A stretch of 35,269 bases of DNA from Sphingobacteriaceae bacterium (GTDB lineage: Bacteria; Bacteroidota; Bacteroidia; B-17B0; Aurantibacillaceae), in assembly GCA_023251775.1 (NCBI GenBank), contig JAHEYC010000033.1:1-35269 (forward strand), in the 5' to 3' direction. Below, piece after piece: positions 1-6,957 of this stretch (positions are counted from its first letter, which is position 1; every line of letters begins with the position of its first letter). The notes under the pieces are model-generated. The model was not told the DNA's origin, searched no databases, and was given only the letters and a program-made list of their open reading frames with translations. The translations under genes were made by a program, and so were the position numbers.

Positions 1-123
1 TTTTGGTTCGATCTTTTAAATAAATTAATTAATTTACGTGGCAGCGAAAAAAATGCCGCAGCAAAAGAGCCGGATAAAGCTGTAACGGTGAATGTGCATG
101 CGGATAATAAAACTAAAGATTGA
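1..123 (+). CDS. C-terminal end of a hypothetical protein (5' end outside window)
   Basis: The frame is open from the first base and ends at TGA 121-123, giving 40 residues. They begin F-W-F-D-L-L-N-K-L-I-N-L-R-G and end in a polar, charged tail. An aromatic F-W-F-D-x-L-N-K stretch followed by N-x-R and a charged tail is, as I recall, a recurring C-terminus of bacterial hypothetical proteins that have a few membrane helices just before it. The catalytic or structural part is outside the window, so no function can be given. It points the same way as the genes that follow, but a 257-bp gap with its own leader element separates it from them. Confidence 0.6.
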   Translation, partial: FWFDLLNKLINLRGSEKNAAAKEPDKAVTVNVHADNKTKD

Positions 124-319
124 CGATGTTTTAATTCGCAACAACACAATACAAGGGGCTGGCACCCTCAACGCAATCAAGAACTTTGCGATCTTTACTT
201 TAAAAAAGTGTAGCTAAAAAACTACAAGCCCCAAGTATTTTTACCCTATTTTTTGTTTTTATTTTTTCATTCTAAATACATTCTATATCTTTCCTACGTT
301 CAATTTTTTTATTTACATA

Positions 320-339
320 CGGAGTTTGCCGAAAATCCG
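320..339 (+). promoter_or_regulatory. 20-bp imperfect dyad in gene leader, copy 1
   Basis: CGGAGTTTGCCGAAAATCCG lies 41 bases before the ATG at 381. Outer arms CGGA/TCCG and inner arms TTT/AAA surround a GCCG centre, so it can be a DNA dyad or an RNA hairpin with one G-A mismatch. A copy differing at one base lies at 1498-1517 in front of the next gene. The gap 124-380 otherwise shows only a TATCTTTC box at 286-293 resembling the Bacteroidota -7 consensus. The function is inferred from duplication and position only. Confidence 0.4.
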
Positions 340-380
340 TTGAAGCGTAAACCGAAAAAAAGAGATAAATTAAAAAATAT

Positions 381-1487
381 ATGGGGTCAGATTCAGTAAC
401 AAAAAAAGTTAAGTCAAATGTTTTTATAGTTTCCCTATTTGCGACAATTGCTTATACCCTTACCGTGTTATTTATTACAAACAACACATTAACATACTCC
501 ACTTTGCCACGCAGTATTCTTGTTGAAGTACCCGATGCAAATAAGTTACTTGCCGATACAACCCATAATTTCAAGCCGTTTGTATTAAATGTCCATTCAC
601 AATTACCAATGGATACGATCAAACAAAAAACAAAACTTCCTCTAAAAATATCCGAGGCCCAAGTACTGTTCCATCAAAATCCAACATTTCTTGTTTGGAT
701 CTTGTTGATTAGTATAATGGTTTCAATAGCTGCTGGATCTATTCCCGTTTCAATTTCACAAATAGGTGACCTTAAAGCCAGTTATGGTTTCAAGAGACCG
801 GAAATAACCAAAGCCATTTTTTACGCTATTTTCCTTGTAGTTTTTTTGATGGTAACCAATAATAATCTAAAAGGATATTACAAACCACCAACACTTATTA
901 ATGAATTTAAGGTTCTTCTTAATCATGGTTACATTTTAGAAATGATTGTTGTAGCGACTGTAGTATTAGTATCACCTACCTTTGTACAAATTTTTTTAAT
1001 AGGGCTTGTGTCAGGAAAAGTTGAACTGGAGGAAAAATCTATCCCTGAGTTTGATAAAGCAATCAAAAGACTGAAGTATTTAAATAAATCCTTACAAAAC
1101 GCCATGCAACTACTCGCTATTATTGTTGTGTTTTCAGTATTAACGTCAACTGCTTTAGGAGAAGCAATAAAAAGAACAATAAAAATTGACGGCTTTGATG
1201 TATATCCTAATGAAATAAACTATGTGTACGGCATGTATTTCTCCCTTTTCCTATGCATTATTTATGTGCCGGTATATTTTTACATAAAACAAAATTTTCT
1301 TAAACTAAAAGATGAAGCGTATGATCTTGTAACAACTGAACCTGACAAATACACAACCTGGTACAATAACCAATTTGGGCAAACAAAATTTGAAGGCACA
1401 GTAACCGACAATTTAAAACTTGCTTTAACCATGCTTTCTCCACTTCTATCTGGGTTTTTGCCAGATACATTTGGGTTAATTAAATAA
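381..1487 (+). CDS. Polytopic membrane protein of unknown function
   Basis: This 368-residue protein has hydrophobic segments near residues 15-33, 104-124, 143-161, 184-210, 241-262 and 283-303, so about six membrane helices. A 65-residue polar stretch follows the first helix and probably lies on the opposite side of the membrane. A charged segment near 215-235 (V-E-L-E-E-K-S) lies between helices 4 and 5. I do not recognise the family and see no catalytic motif. The start is the first ATG of the frame and follows an A-rich leader with no clear Shine-Dalgarno site. The gene opens a run of three + strand genes ending at the terminator at 3026-3060, and its leader shares a dyad with the second gene. 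The products could form an envelope complex; this is inferred only from the arrangement. Confidence 0.75.
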   Translation: MGSDSVTKKVKSNVFIVSLFATIAYTLTVLFITNNTLTYSTLPRSILVEVPDANKLLADTTHNFKPFVLNVHSQLPMDTIKQKTKLPLKISEAQVLFHQNPTFLVWILLISIMVSIAAGSIPVSISQIGDLKASYGFKRPEITKAIFYAIFLVVFLMVTNNNLKGYYKPPTLINEFKVLLNHGYILEMIVVATVVLVSPTFVQIFLIGLVSGKVELEEKSIPEFDKAIKRLKYLNKSLQNAMQLLAIIVVFSVLTSTALGEAIKRTIKIDGFDVYPNEINYVYGMYFSLFLCIIYVPVYFYIKQNFLKLKDEAYDLVTTEPDKYTTWYNNQFGQTKFEGTVTDNLKLALTMLSPLLSGFLPDTFGLIK

Positions 1488-1497
1488 ATATTAATAA

Positions 1498-1517
1498 CGG
1501 AGATTGCCGAAAATCCG
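1498..1517 (+). promoter_or_regulatory. 20-bp imperfect dyad in gene leader, copy 2
   Basis: CGGAGATTGCCGAAAATCCG lies 29 bases before the ATG at 1547, in the 59-bp gap between the first two genes of the operon. It matches the copy at 320-339 in 19 of 20 bases, and the A-rich stretch after it is also similar. It could be an operator, a translational leader element or a processing site. Confidence 0.4.
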
Positions 1518-1546
1518 ATCTAGAGTAGGCTAAAAAAATAATTTAT

Positions 1547-1810
1547 ATGAAAACAGTTACAGTTAACGCTACAATGCAAAATGGTTCCGGCTTTGGCGTA
1601 TTTGTAAAAGTGGGAAACCATTCACTTTATTTCGACAAATCTGGCAGCCAAAATGCGCAAGTTGAACCCGGAAAGTATAATGCTGTTGTTGGCGGACATG
1701 AACCCAGCAATGCTACGGTAACCATTTCGCTTAAAAATGATGGCAAAGATCTTGGATCACAGACATTTTCAACGCCCTCTTTTTTTGGATTTATACCTTT
1801 TACTCTATAA
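1547..1810 (+). CDS. Small beta-rich hypothetical protein
   Basis: The product has 87 residues with no signal peptide and no membrane helix. It is rich in G, N, V, T and S, and hydrophobic/polar alternation (V-T-V-N-A-T near the start, A-T-V-T-I-S-L near residue 57) suggests a small all-beta or Ig-like fold. P-G-K-Y-N-A-V-V at about 41-48 looks like a beta-turn feeding an edge strand. The C-terminus is hydrophobic (F-F-G-F-I-P-F-T-L). The gene ends 3 bases before the ATG of the exported protein at 1814, so the two are almost certainly co-transcribed and probably translationally coupled. No function is assigned. The open frame on the other strand here (1627-1896) is judged a shadow, because the + gene has the better start and the operon context. 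Confidence 0.65.
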   Translation: MKTVTVNATMQNGSGFGVFVKVGNHSLYFDKSGSQNAQVEPGKYNAVVGGHEPSNATVTISLKNDGKDLGSQTFSTPSFFGFIPFTL

Positions 1811-1813
1811 TAT

Positions 1814-2995
1814 ATGAAAAAGACAATACTCATCATGGCCGTTGTATGTTCGGCTTTAAAAGTTAATGCCCAGGATAATGCTATTCTAAATGTCATAGAA
1901 GATGAAAGGGTAAAGAAAATTACTTCCCTTAAAACAAATTACCTTGCGGAATTATTTCAAGCGGCAGTTGATAATGACATATTATCCTATAGCCGATCAA
2001 ACGTGACATTTAAATCCACCCTGTTCGGAATAAAAAAACTATTTGATACAACTGCCGTTGTAGACACAAACTACAAAAAAGCCTTTCTTTTGAGAAATAT
2101 CGAAATATCATCAAAAATAGGCATGGGGGCTCAAAGTAAAATAAATGAAGTAACCCCGGGCTTTAAATGGGCCCTTATAAATAAAAGAGATCTGAGTAAT
2201 GTAGACAGATCAGACCTAAGAGAAATGAACGACTCCCTTACGGCATTAACATTAATTCAATTTAATATCTTAGGGGTGTTATCTAATGGGAACGGCTTGA
2301 CAATAGAAGAAGAGGACAAATTGAACGAGATCCTATCACAGTATACAAATTTTTCAACTTCATCAGCTAGGGCAACATTGAGCGCGAAGGAAAAAACTGA
2401 ATTTTTAATTAAGAAGATAGAAGAAAATAACTTTATTGGAAATAAATTTCAGTTGCCTAAAGCCAATCTTGATAGAATGATAAGCGCTTCAAAAAATATA
2501 GACGCTCTTCTCAAAAAAAGGGAAGAAGCCATAAAAAAAGGAGCTATTTTAAACCTTACGGGATATGGAAGATACAAAGATGTATATTGGGACAGCGCAA
2601 GCGTTGGTTTAGAGTTTATTAAAGGTTTAGGGAACAAAAAGGACGAAGACAAGCCCTGGGATTTCCAAGCCTCAGCATTTTACAATACAAAATTAGCCAC
2701 AAATTTAAACAACCAAACGTCAACTTCGTATGCAATAGGAAAACTTGGTATAAACAAGGTATTGATAAAAAACAAGGCAGGCGCATCTCTTGTAGAAGTG
2801 CTTGGTGCCGCTGAGGTAAATCATGCTTTTGAAAAACCTGCCGTAGGCGATCAAACCAAAATATTGGTCGACTTCACTCTCACCCTAAGAATTAACAAAA
2901 CCACCTTTTTACCAATTGAAATTAAATACGACCCTAAAAATGCCAATGTTTTTGGGTACTTTAAACTGAAATGGGATATAACTAGTGATAATTAG
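1814..2995 (+). CDS. Exported hypothetical protein
   Basis: This 393-residue protein starts with a signal peptide: K-K at 2-3, a hydrophobic core, then V-N-A-Q, with probable cleavage near residue 20. A mixed helical region with many K/E residues follows (about 25-250). The C-terminal 140 residues alternate hydrophobic and polar residues (V-Y-W-D-S-A-S-V-G-L-E-F, I-L-V-D-F-T-L-T-L-R-I) and end K-L-K-W-D-I. That pattern fits outer-membrane-associated beta structure, possibly a small barrel or a surface domain. No known family is recognised. It is the last gene of the operon, 3 bases after the small gene and just ahead of a strong terminator. An inner-membrane protein plus an exported protein in one transcript suggests an envelope function. 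Confidence 0.7.
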   Translation: MKKTILIMAVVCSALKVNAQDNAILNVIEDERVKKITSLKTNYLAELFQAAVDNDILSYSRSNVTFKSTLFGIKKLFDTTAVVDTNYKKAFLLRNIEISSKIGMGAQSKINEVTPGFKWALINKRDLSNVDRSDLREMNDSLTALTLIQFNILGVLSNGNGLTIEEEDKLNEILSQYTNFSTSSARATLSAKEKTEFLIKKIEENNFIGNKFQLPKANLDRMISASKNIDALLKKREEAIKKGAILNLTGYGRYKDVYWDSASVGLEFIKGLGNKKDEDKPWDFQASAFYNTKLATNLNNQTSTSYAIGKLGINKVLIKNKAGASLVEVLGAAEVNHAFEKPAVGDQTKILVDFTLTLRINKTTFLPIEIKYDPKNANVFGYFKLKWDITSDN

Positions 2996-3025
2996 GAGAC
3001 TTCCTGGTCTTTGGTAAAACAATTA

Positions 3026-3060
3026 AGGGGTAGTTAGCAATAACTACCCCTATCTTTTTG
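3026..3060 (+). terminator. Intrinsic terminator after the three-gene operon
   Basis: AGGGGTAGTTA (3026-3036) and TAACTACCCCT (3041-3051) form a perfect 11-bp stem around a GCAA tetraloop. A T-rich tract ending in TTTTT follows, 30 bases after the stop codon at 2995. Confidence 0.85.
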
Positions 3061-3095
3061 AAAAGACATCATTTTGTATTAGAGTTGGACTCCGA

Positions 3096-3171
3096 AGTGA
3101 GCGAAATGTGAGGAAGTAAATTCTCAAAGCTTTACTTTGAGAATAAGCAGGATTTTTCGATATTTAAAAGG
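3096..3171 (+). repeat. 76-bp imperfect direct repeat, copy 1
   Basis: The segment aligns without gaps to 4396-4471, exactly 1300 bp downstream, at about 84% identity by eye. Its first 24 bases read S-E-R-N-V-R-K-stop in the frame that gives S-E-R-N-V-G-K-stop in copy 2, so both copies look like the last codons and 3' flank of related genes. Copy 1 contains a perfect 9-bp stem, TTCTCAAAG/CTTTGAGAA (3121-3129/3135-3143), with a 5-base loop. That stem has decayed in copy 2. Confidence 0.6.
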
Positions 3172-3187
3172 TAAAATAAACCTTATT

Positions 3188-3247
3188 ATGTTCGAACAAA
3201 CCTTTAAAAATGCCGATGATATTCTGCATAAAGTTCCGAAACAATGA
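3188..3247 (+). pseudogene. Vestige of an HsdM N-terminus
   Basis: ATG 3188 opens only 19 codons (M-F-E-Q-T-F-K-N-A-D-D-I-L-H-K then V-P-K-Q, TGA). The first 15 residues closely resemble the N-terminus of one group of type I modification subunits (M-F-E-Q-x-F-K-N-I-D-D-I-L). The intact hsdM at 7862 starts differently (M-S-N-L-S-G-T-I-K-S), so this would be debris of another type I system rather than a copy of the resident one. The assignment comes from memory of the family and the fragment is short. Confidence 0.4.
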
Positions 3248-3269
3248 AGAAAACAACTAAAGTCATTGT

Positions 3270-4145
3270 ATGAGCGCAAAAATTTCCATACGTTTTTTTA
3301 ACGACCGCGAGGTGCGTGCCCTGTGGGACGAACAAAATGCCAAGTGGTGGTTTTCGGTGTTGGATATTATTGCCGTGCTTACCGATCAAAACAATTACAC
3401 CAAAACCCGTAACTATTGGAAATACCTAAAAGCCAAGCTAAAAAAAGAAGGTAGTCAAGTGGTTAGTGCCACTAACCAACTGAAATTAACCGCGGCAGAC
3501 GGAAAACAGTATAAGTCGGATATGCTCGACTACAAAGGCATTATTGCCTTGGGCAAAAATTTTCCCGGAACAAAAGCCAACCGATTTATTGATTGGTTTA
3601 CTTATAGTGATGAAAGCATTGACGGTAAAAGTAAAACAAAGGCCTATGCTTTGTTCGAAAGTTCGTTTATCAATAGCATAGAGATAGGAACAAGCAAAGG
3701 ATTACAACAAATACACGCCTATTTATTTGGTGGCTTGTATGATTTTGCGGGGCAAATAAGGCAAAAAAATATTTCGAAAGGTGGTTTTCATTTTGCGGCG
3801 TCCCGCTTTTTGGGCGATACTTTAAAACAAATTGAAGCTATGCCCGAAACTACTTTTGATGAAATTGTAGCCAAATATGTAGAAATGAACATTGCTCACC
3901 CATTTATGGAAGGCAACGGTAGAAGCGCCAGAATATGGCTGGATCTGATCTTGAAAAAACGATTAAAAAAATGCGTGGATTGGAGCAAAATAGGGAAAAA
4001 AGATTATATGAAAGCCATGGTAAAAAGTTCGGCTAACAGCAGCACGCTAAAAAAACGGTTACGAAATGCTTTTACCGGCAAAATAAAAAGTAGAGAAATG
4101 TTTATGAAAGGAATTGACTATTCTTATTACTACGAGGAGAATTAA
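3270..4145 (+). CDS. Fic family protein with BRO-N-like N-terminal domain
   Basis: The protein has 291 residues. Residues 5-115 ([17 protein letters not shown]) resemble the BRO/Bro-N DNA-binding-type domain common in phage proteins. Residues 125-240 form a Fic domain with the core motif H-P-F-M-E-G-N-G-R at 210-218, in which H210 is the catalytic base and N216/R218 bind phosphate. Fic enzymes usually transfer AMP from ATP to a hydroxyl side chain of a target protein. The stretch S-I-E-I-G-T at about 136-141 lies where many Fic proteins carry the S-x-x-x-E inhibitory helix, but the match is not clean. The C-terminus is basic. The gene is a common passenger of type I RM loci and here precedes hsdR by about 350 bp. 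It lies between a HsdM-like vestige and a broken gene tail, inside a direct repeat. The target is unknown. Confidence 0.85.
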   Translation: MSAKISIRFFNDREVRALWDEQNAKWWFSVLDIIAVLTDQNNYTKTRNYWKYLKAKLKKEGSQVVSATNQLKLTAADGKQYKSDMLDYKGIIALGKNFPGTKANRFIDWFTYSDESIDGKSKTKAYALFESSFINSIEIGTSKGLQQIHAYLFGGLYDFAGQIRQKNISKGGFHFAASRFLGDTLKQIEAMPETTFDEIVAKYVEMNIAHPFMEGNGRSARIWLDLILKKRLKKCVDWSKIGKKDYMKAMVKSSANSSTLKKRLRNAFTGKIKSREMFMKGIDYSYYYEEN

Positions 4146-4183
4146 AAAAATGAACCAAGCTTAACAAGGGCAGAACTTAATAA

Positions 4184-4419
4184 CCCCATTTAAAGGCTTG
4201 TGGTTGGGGCGATATAGAAGTCTATAAAATTGTACCTGAATATAATATTAGGGGCAGTTGGAAAGCCACCTTTTACCTTGGCTACGAATTTAGCCCTAAC
4301 AAACTTTTACCCTTAACATAAGCCGCGATTTTGAAGGAACTATTACTAAAAAAGGAAATTTGATAACGGCGCTCAACCTTATTATTGGGTTGGGGAGTGA
4401 GAGGAATGTGGGGAAGTAA
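4184..4419 (+). pseudogene. Frameshifted C-terminal remnant of an exported or barrel-like protein
   Basis: One frame reads G-W-G-D-I-E-V-Y-K-I-V from 4202 to W-K-A-T-F-Y-L-G-Y-E-F-S-P-N and stops at about 4320. The adjacent frame continues T-F-T-L-N-I-S-R-D-F-E-G-T-I and runs to S-E-R-N-V-G-K and TAA 4417-4419. Joining them near 4300-4310 gives one coherent beta-rich C-terminus, so a frameshift in a decayed gene is the simplest reading. No start codon or N-terminal part is visible. The ending matches the S-E-R-N-V-R-K tail at 3096, implying a duplicated gene whose copies have both been cut down. The family is not recognised. Confidence 0.4.
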
Positions 4420-4471
4420 ATTCTAATAGCTTTAGTTTGAGAATAGGCTAGATTTTTCGATATTAGAAGGT
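4396..4471 (+). repeat. 76-bp imperfect direct repeat, copy 2
   Basis: This is the partner of 3096-3171. It covers the last codons of the remnant ending at 4419 and the leader of hsdR. The hairpin of copy 1 is degraded here: the left arm is TTCTAATAG and the right arm GTTTGAGAA. Confidence 0.6.
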
Positions 4472-4492
4472 TGAAATTACAATTTGTTAGTC

Positions 4493-6811
4493 GTGGATAA
4501 GAAGACTCTTTCAGAAAGAGATATTTGTACTAAATATATTACCCCAGCAATTAAAAATGCTGGATGGGATATTGAATTACAAGTTCGCGAAGAAAAAACA
4601 TTTACCGCTGGTAGAGTTTACATTAAAGGCAAACTTCATGCCCGAGGTTCAAAAAAACGGGCCGACTATATCCTTTACTACAAAGCCAATATTCCTATCG
4701 CAATTATTGAGGCAAAGGACAATAATCATTCTACTAAATCCGGAATTCAACAGGCCCTGGATTATGCTCAAACTTTAGATATTCCTTTTGTTTACAGCAG
4801 TAATGGAGATGGTTTTTATGAACACGACAAATCTCTTGCAAATGGAATTATTGAAAGAGAAATTGGAATGAACGAATTTCCATCCCCAGAAGAATTATGG
4901 CGTCGTTATAAAATTCTTAAAGGGATTTTAACCGAAGAAGTCGAAAAAATTGTCTCGCAAGATTATTATGATTCTGGAGAACGTGAGCCTCGCTATTATC
5001 AATCGATAGCAATTAATAGAACAATTGAATCCATAGCAAAAGGATTAAATCGTACGCTTTTAGTAATGGCAACCGGAACAGGAAAAACGTACACTGCTTT
5101 TCAAATCGCATATCGTTTATGGAAATCAGGCAAGAAAAAACGAATACTTTTTTTAGCTGATAGAAACTCCTTGATTGGTCAAACTAAACGTGGTGACTTT
5201 AGATACTTTGGCGATAAAATGACAGTCGTTAAAAACCATAAAGTAGATAAGTCGTTTGAAATATATTTAGCATTGTACCAAGGTTTAACTGGTAACGAAG
5301 AATCAAGTAATATTTATAAGCAATTCACTCCAGAGTTTTTTGATTTAATAATTATTGATGAGTGTCATAGAGGGAGTGCTGCTGAAGATGCTTCATGGCG
5401 AGAAATATTAGAATATTTTTGTGCAGCAACTCAAATTGGATTAACCGCTACCCCCAAGGAAACAAAAGAAATTTCAAACATTGATTATTTCGGTGATCCA
5501 ATTTATACTTACTCTTTAAAACAAGGGATTGATGATGGCTTTCTTGCACCGTACAAAGTAATTAGGATTGGATTAGATAAAGATCTTGAAGGATATCGTC
5601 CAGAAAAAGGTAAAACCGACAAAGATGGAAATCCAATAGAAGATAGAATTTATAATGTGAGTGATTTTGATAAAAACCTTGTTATTGAAGAACGCACAAA
5701 ACTTGTAGCCAAAAAAGTTGCTGAATTTATGAGAGCAAACAGTCGTTTTGATAAAACAATTGTTTTTTGTGTAGATATTGATCATGCTGAACGAATGAGG
5801 CAAGCACTGGCAAATTTGAATAGTGATTTGGTTGCTGAAAATCACAAATACGTTATGAAAATTACCGGTGATGATGACGAAGGAAAACGTGAACTAGATA
5901 ATTTTATTGATCCCGAACAAAAGTACCCAGTTATTGCTACTACTTCCAAATTAATGACTACTGGTGTTGATGCCCAAACCTGTAAAATAATTGTTCTCGA
6001 CTCCAACATACAAAGTATGACAGAGTTTAAACAGATCATTGGACGTGGCACGCGTATAAACGAAGAGTTTGGTAAATATTATTTTACCATCATGGATTTT
6101 AGAAACGTAACAAAATTGTTCGCTGATCCTGATTTTGATGGCGATCCCGTTAGTATTTTTGATCCTTCAGAAGGCCCTGAAAAACCTGCCACTCCAATAC
6201 CTGGCGATATTACATTTCCTGAACCAGACGGAGATCCAAAGCCGTATAAAAACAAAACCTATGTAAAAGGTGTTGAAGTAAATGTGATTAGCGAACGCGT
6301 ACAATATTTTGGAATTGATGGCAAATTAATTACTGAATCATTAGCAGATTACACTCGCAGAAACATTCAAAAAGAATTCAGATCGCTTGATGATTTTATT
6401 ACTAAGTGGAATAAAACTGAAAAGAAGAAAGTTTTAATTGATGAACTCTATGAACAAGGCATCTTTTTAAGCGAACTGCAGGATACAATTAATAAAGAGT
6501 TAGATGCTTTTGATTTGATTTGCCACATTGCTTTTGACAAACCTCCTTTAACTCGCAAAGAAAGAGCAAATAATGTAAAGAAGAGAGATTACTTTACTAA
6601 GTATGGCGAACAAGCAAGAAAAGTATTGAATGCGCTTCTTGATAAATATGCTGATAAGGGCATTGAAAACATTGAAAGTGGGAGAGTTTTAGAGTTAGAA
6701 CCTATTAGCGAAATGGGAACCCCAGCTGAAATTGTGAAATGGTTTGGAGGCCCTGCACACTTTAAAAAGGCTGTGAATGAATTAGAAAAGGAGATTTATA
6801 AACATGCTTGA
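4493..6811 (+). CDS. hsdR: Type I restriction enzyme R subunit (EcoEI-like HsdR)
   Basis: This is the motor and nuclease subunit that translocates DNA with ATP and cuts it when the target is unmodified. Counting from GTG 4493 (772 residues), the N-terminal nuclease domain has D58 and the E-A-K triad at 73-75. The helicase carries Walker A G-T-G-K-T at 195-199, D-E-C-H at 289-292, L-T-A-T-P at 317-321 and motif VI Q-I-I-G-R-G-T-R at 514-521. The C-terminal part, with F-D-L-I-C-H-I-A-F-D and R-K-E-R-A, matches the EcoEI-type HsdR C-terminal domain. No ATG is near the start. TTG 4484 is an upstream alternative, but GTG 4493 gives D-K-K-x-L-S-E-R-D-I-C, as the family usually begins. All motifs look intact. 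The partners hsdM and hsdS follow after an inserted Abi gene. Confidence 0.95.
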   Translation: MDKKTLSERDICTKYITPAIKNAGWDIELQVREEKTFTAGRVYIKGKLHARGSKKRADYILYYKANIPIAIIEAKDNNHSTKSGIQQALDYAQTLDIPFVYSSNGDGFYEHDKSLANGIIEREIGMNEFPSPEELWRRYKILKGILTEEVEKIVSQDYYDSGEREPRYYQSIAINRTIESIAKGLNRTLLVMATGTGKTYTAFQIAYRLWKSGKKKRILFLADRNSLIGQTKRGDFRYFGDKMTVVKNHKVDKSFEIYLALYQGLTGNEESSNIYKQFTPEFFDLIIIDECHRGSAAEDASWREILEYFCAATQIGLTATPKETKEISNIDYFGDPIYTYSLKQGIDDGFLAPYKVIRIGLDKDLEGYRPEKGKTDKDGNPIEDRIYNVSDFDKNLVIEERTKLVAKKVAEFMRANSRFDKTIVFCVDIDHAERMRQALANLNSDLVAENHKYVMKITGDDDEGKRELDNFIDPEQKYPVIATTSKLMTTGVDAQTCKIIVLDSNIQSMTEFKQIIGRGTRINEEFGKYYFTIMDFRNVTKLFADPDFDGDPVSIFDPSEGPEKPATPIPGDITFPEPDGDPKPYKNKTYVKGVEVNVISERVQYFGIDGKLITESLADYTRRNIQKEFRSLDDFITKWNKTEKKKVLIDELYEQGIFLSELQDTINKELDAFDLICHIAFDKPPLTRKERANNVKKRDYFTKYGEQARKVLNALLDKYADKGIENIESGRVLELEPISEMGTPAEIVKWFGGPAHFKKAVNELEKEIYKHA

Positions 6812-6881
6812 TTTCCAAGATATTAACATGGCACCTTTTAGAACTAGTGTTAAAAATTATGATTCTAGGGCAATTGTACCC

Positions 6882-6889
6882 TATATTTG
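6882..6889 (+). promoter_or_regulatory. Bacteroidota-type -7 box for the short RNA upstream of the abi gene
   Basis: TATATTTG fits TAnnTTTG exactly. It would place a transcription start near 6894, just before the hairpin RNA. A short inverted repeat, AGGG (6867-6870)/CCCT (6879-6882), abuts the box and could be an operator or part of a longer RNA. No clear -33 TTG is seen at the expected spacing. Confidence 0.5.
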
Positions 6890-6893
6890 CGTC

Positions 6894-6946
6894 AACATGT
6901 CCACTCCGCTTCCCGTTAGATCAGCGCGCTTAGAGTGGACTTTTTA
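6894..6946 (+). ncRNA. Putative abiF-type structured RNA (possible RNA antitoxin)
   Basis: GTCCACTC (6899-6906) and GAGTGGAC (6933-6940) form a perfect 8-bp stem. A second CGC/GCG pairing can form inside, around the single-stranded CCCGTTAGATCA. TTTTTATTTTT follows directly, so the hairpin is also an intrinsic terminator and fixes a 3' end near 6945. With the -7 box at 6882 this would be an RNA of about 50 nt ending 12-13 bases before the abi ATG. As I recall, small structured RNAs (the abiF RNA motif) occur next to Abi_2/AbiF genes and have been proposed as RNA antitoxins. The location, size and 3' terminator fit that, but no covariance search was possible. Confidence 0.55.
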
Positions 6947-6957
6947 TTTTTATACAT

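Noticed and set aside
155-226. Long-range pairing GGGGCT/AGCCCC enclosing a TGTAG/CTACA hairpin, possible terminator or riboswitch
   Set aside because: The stems are short and far apart, no known riboswitch core is recognisable and the T-tract is weak. Not supportable.
1627-1896. 89-codon minus ORF over the small operon gene
   Set aside because: It opposes three tightly spaced + genes and overlaps a clear signal-peptide start at 1814.
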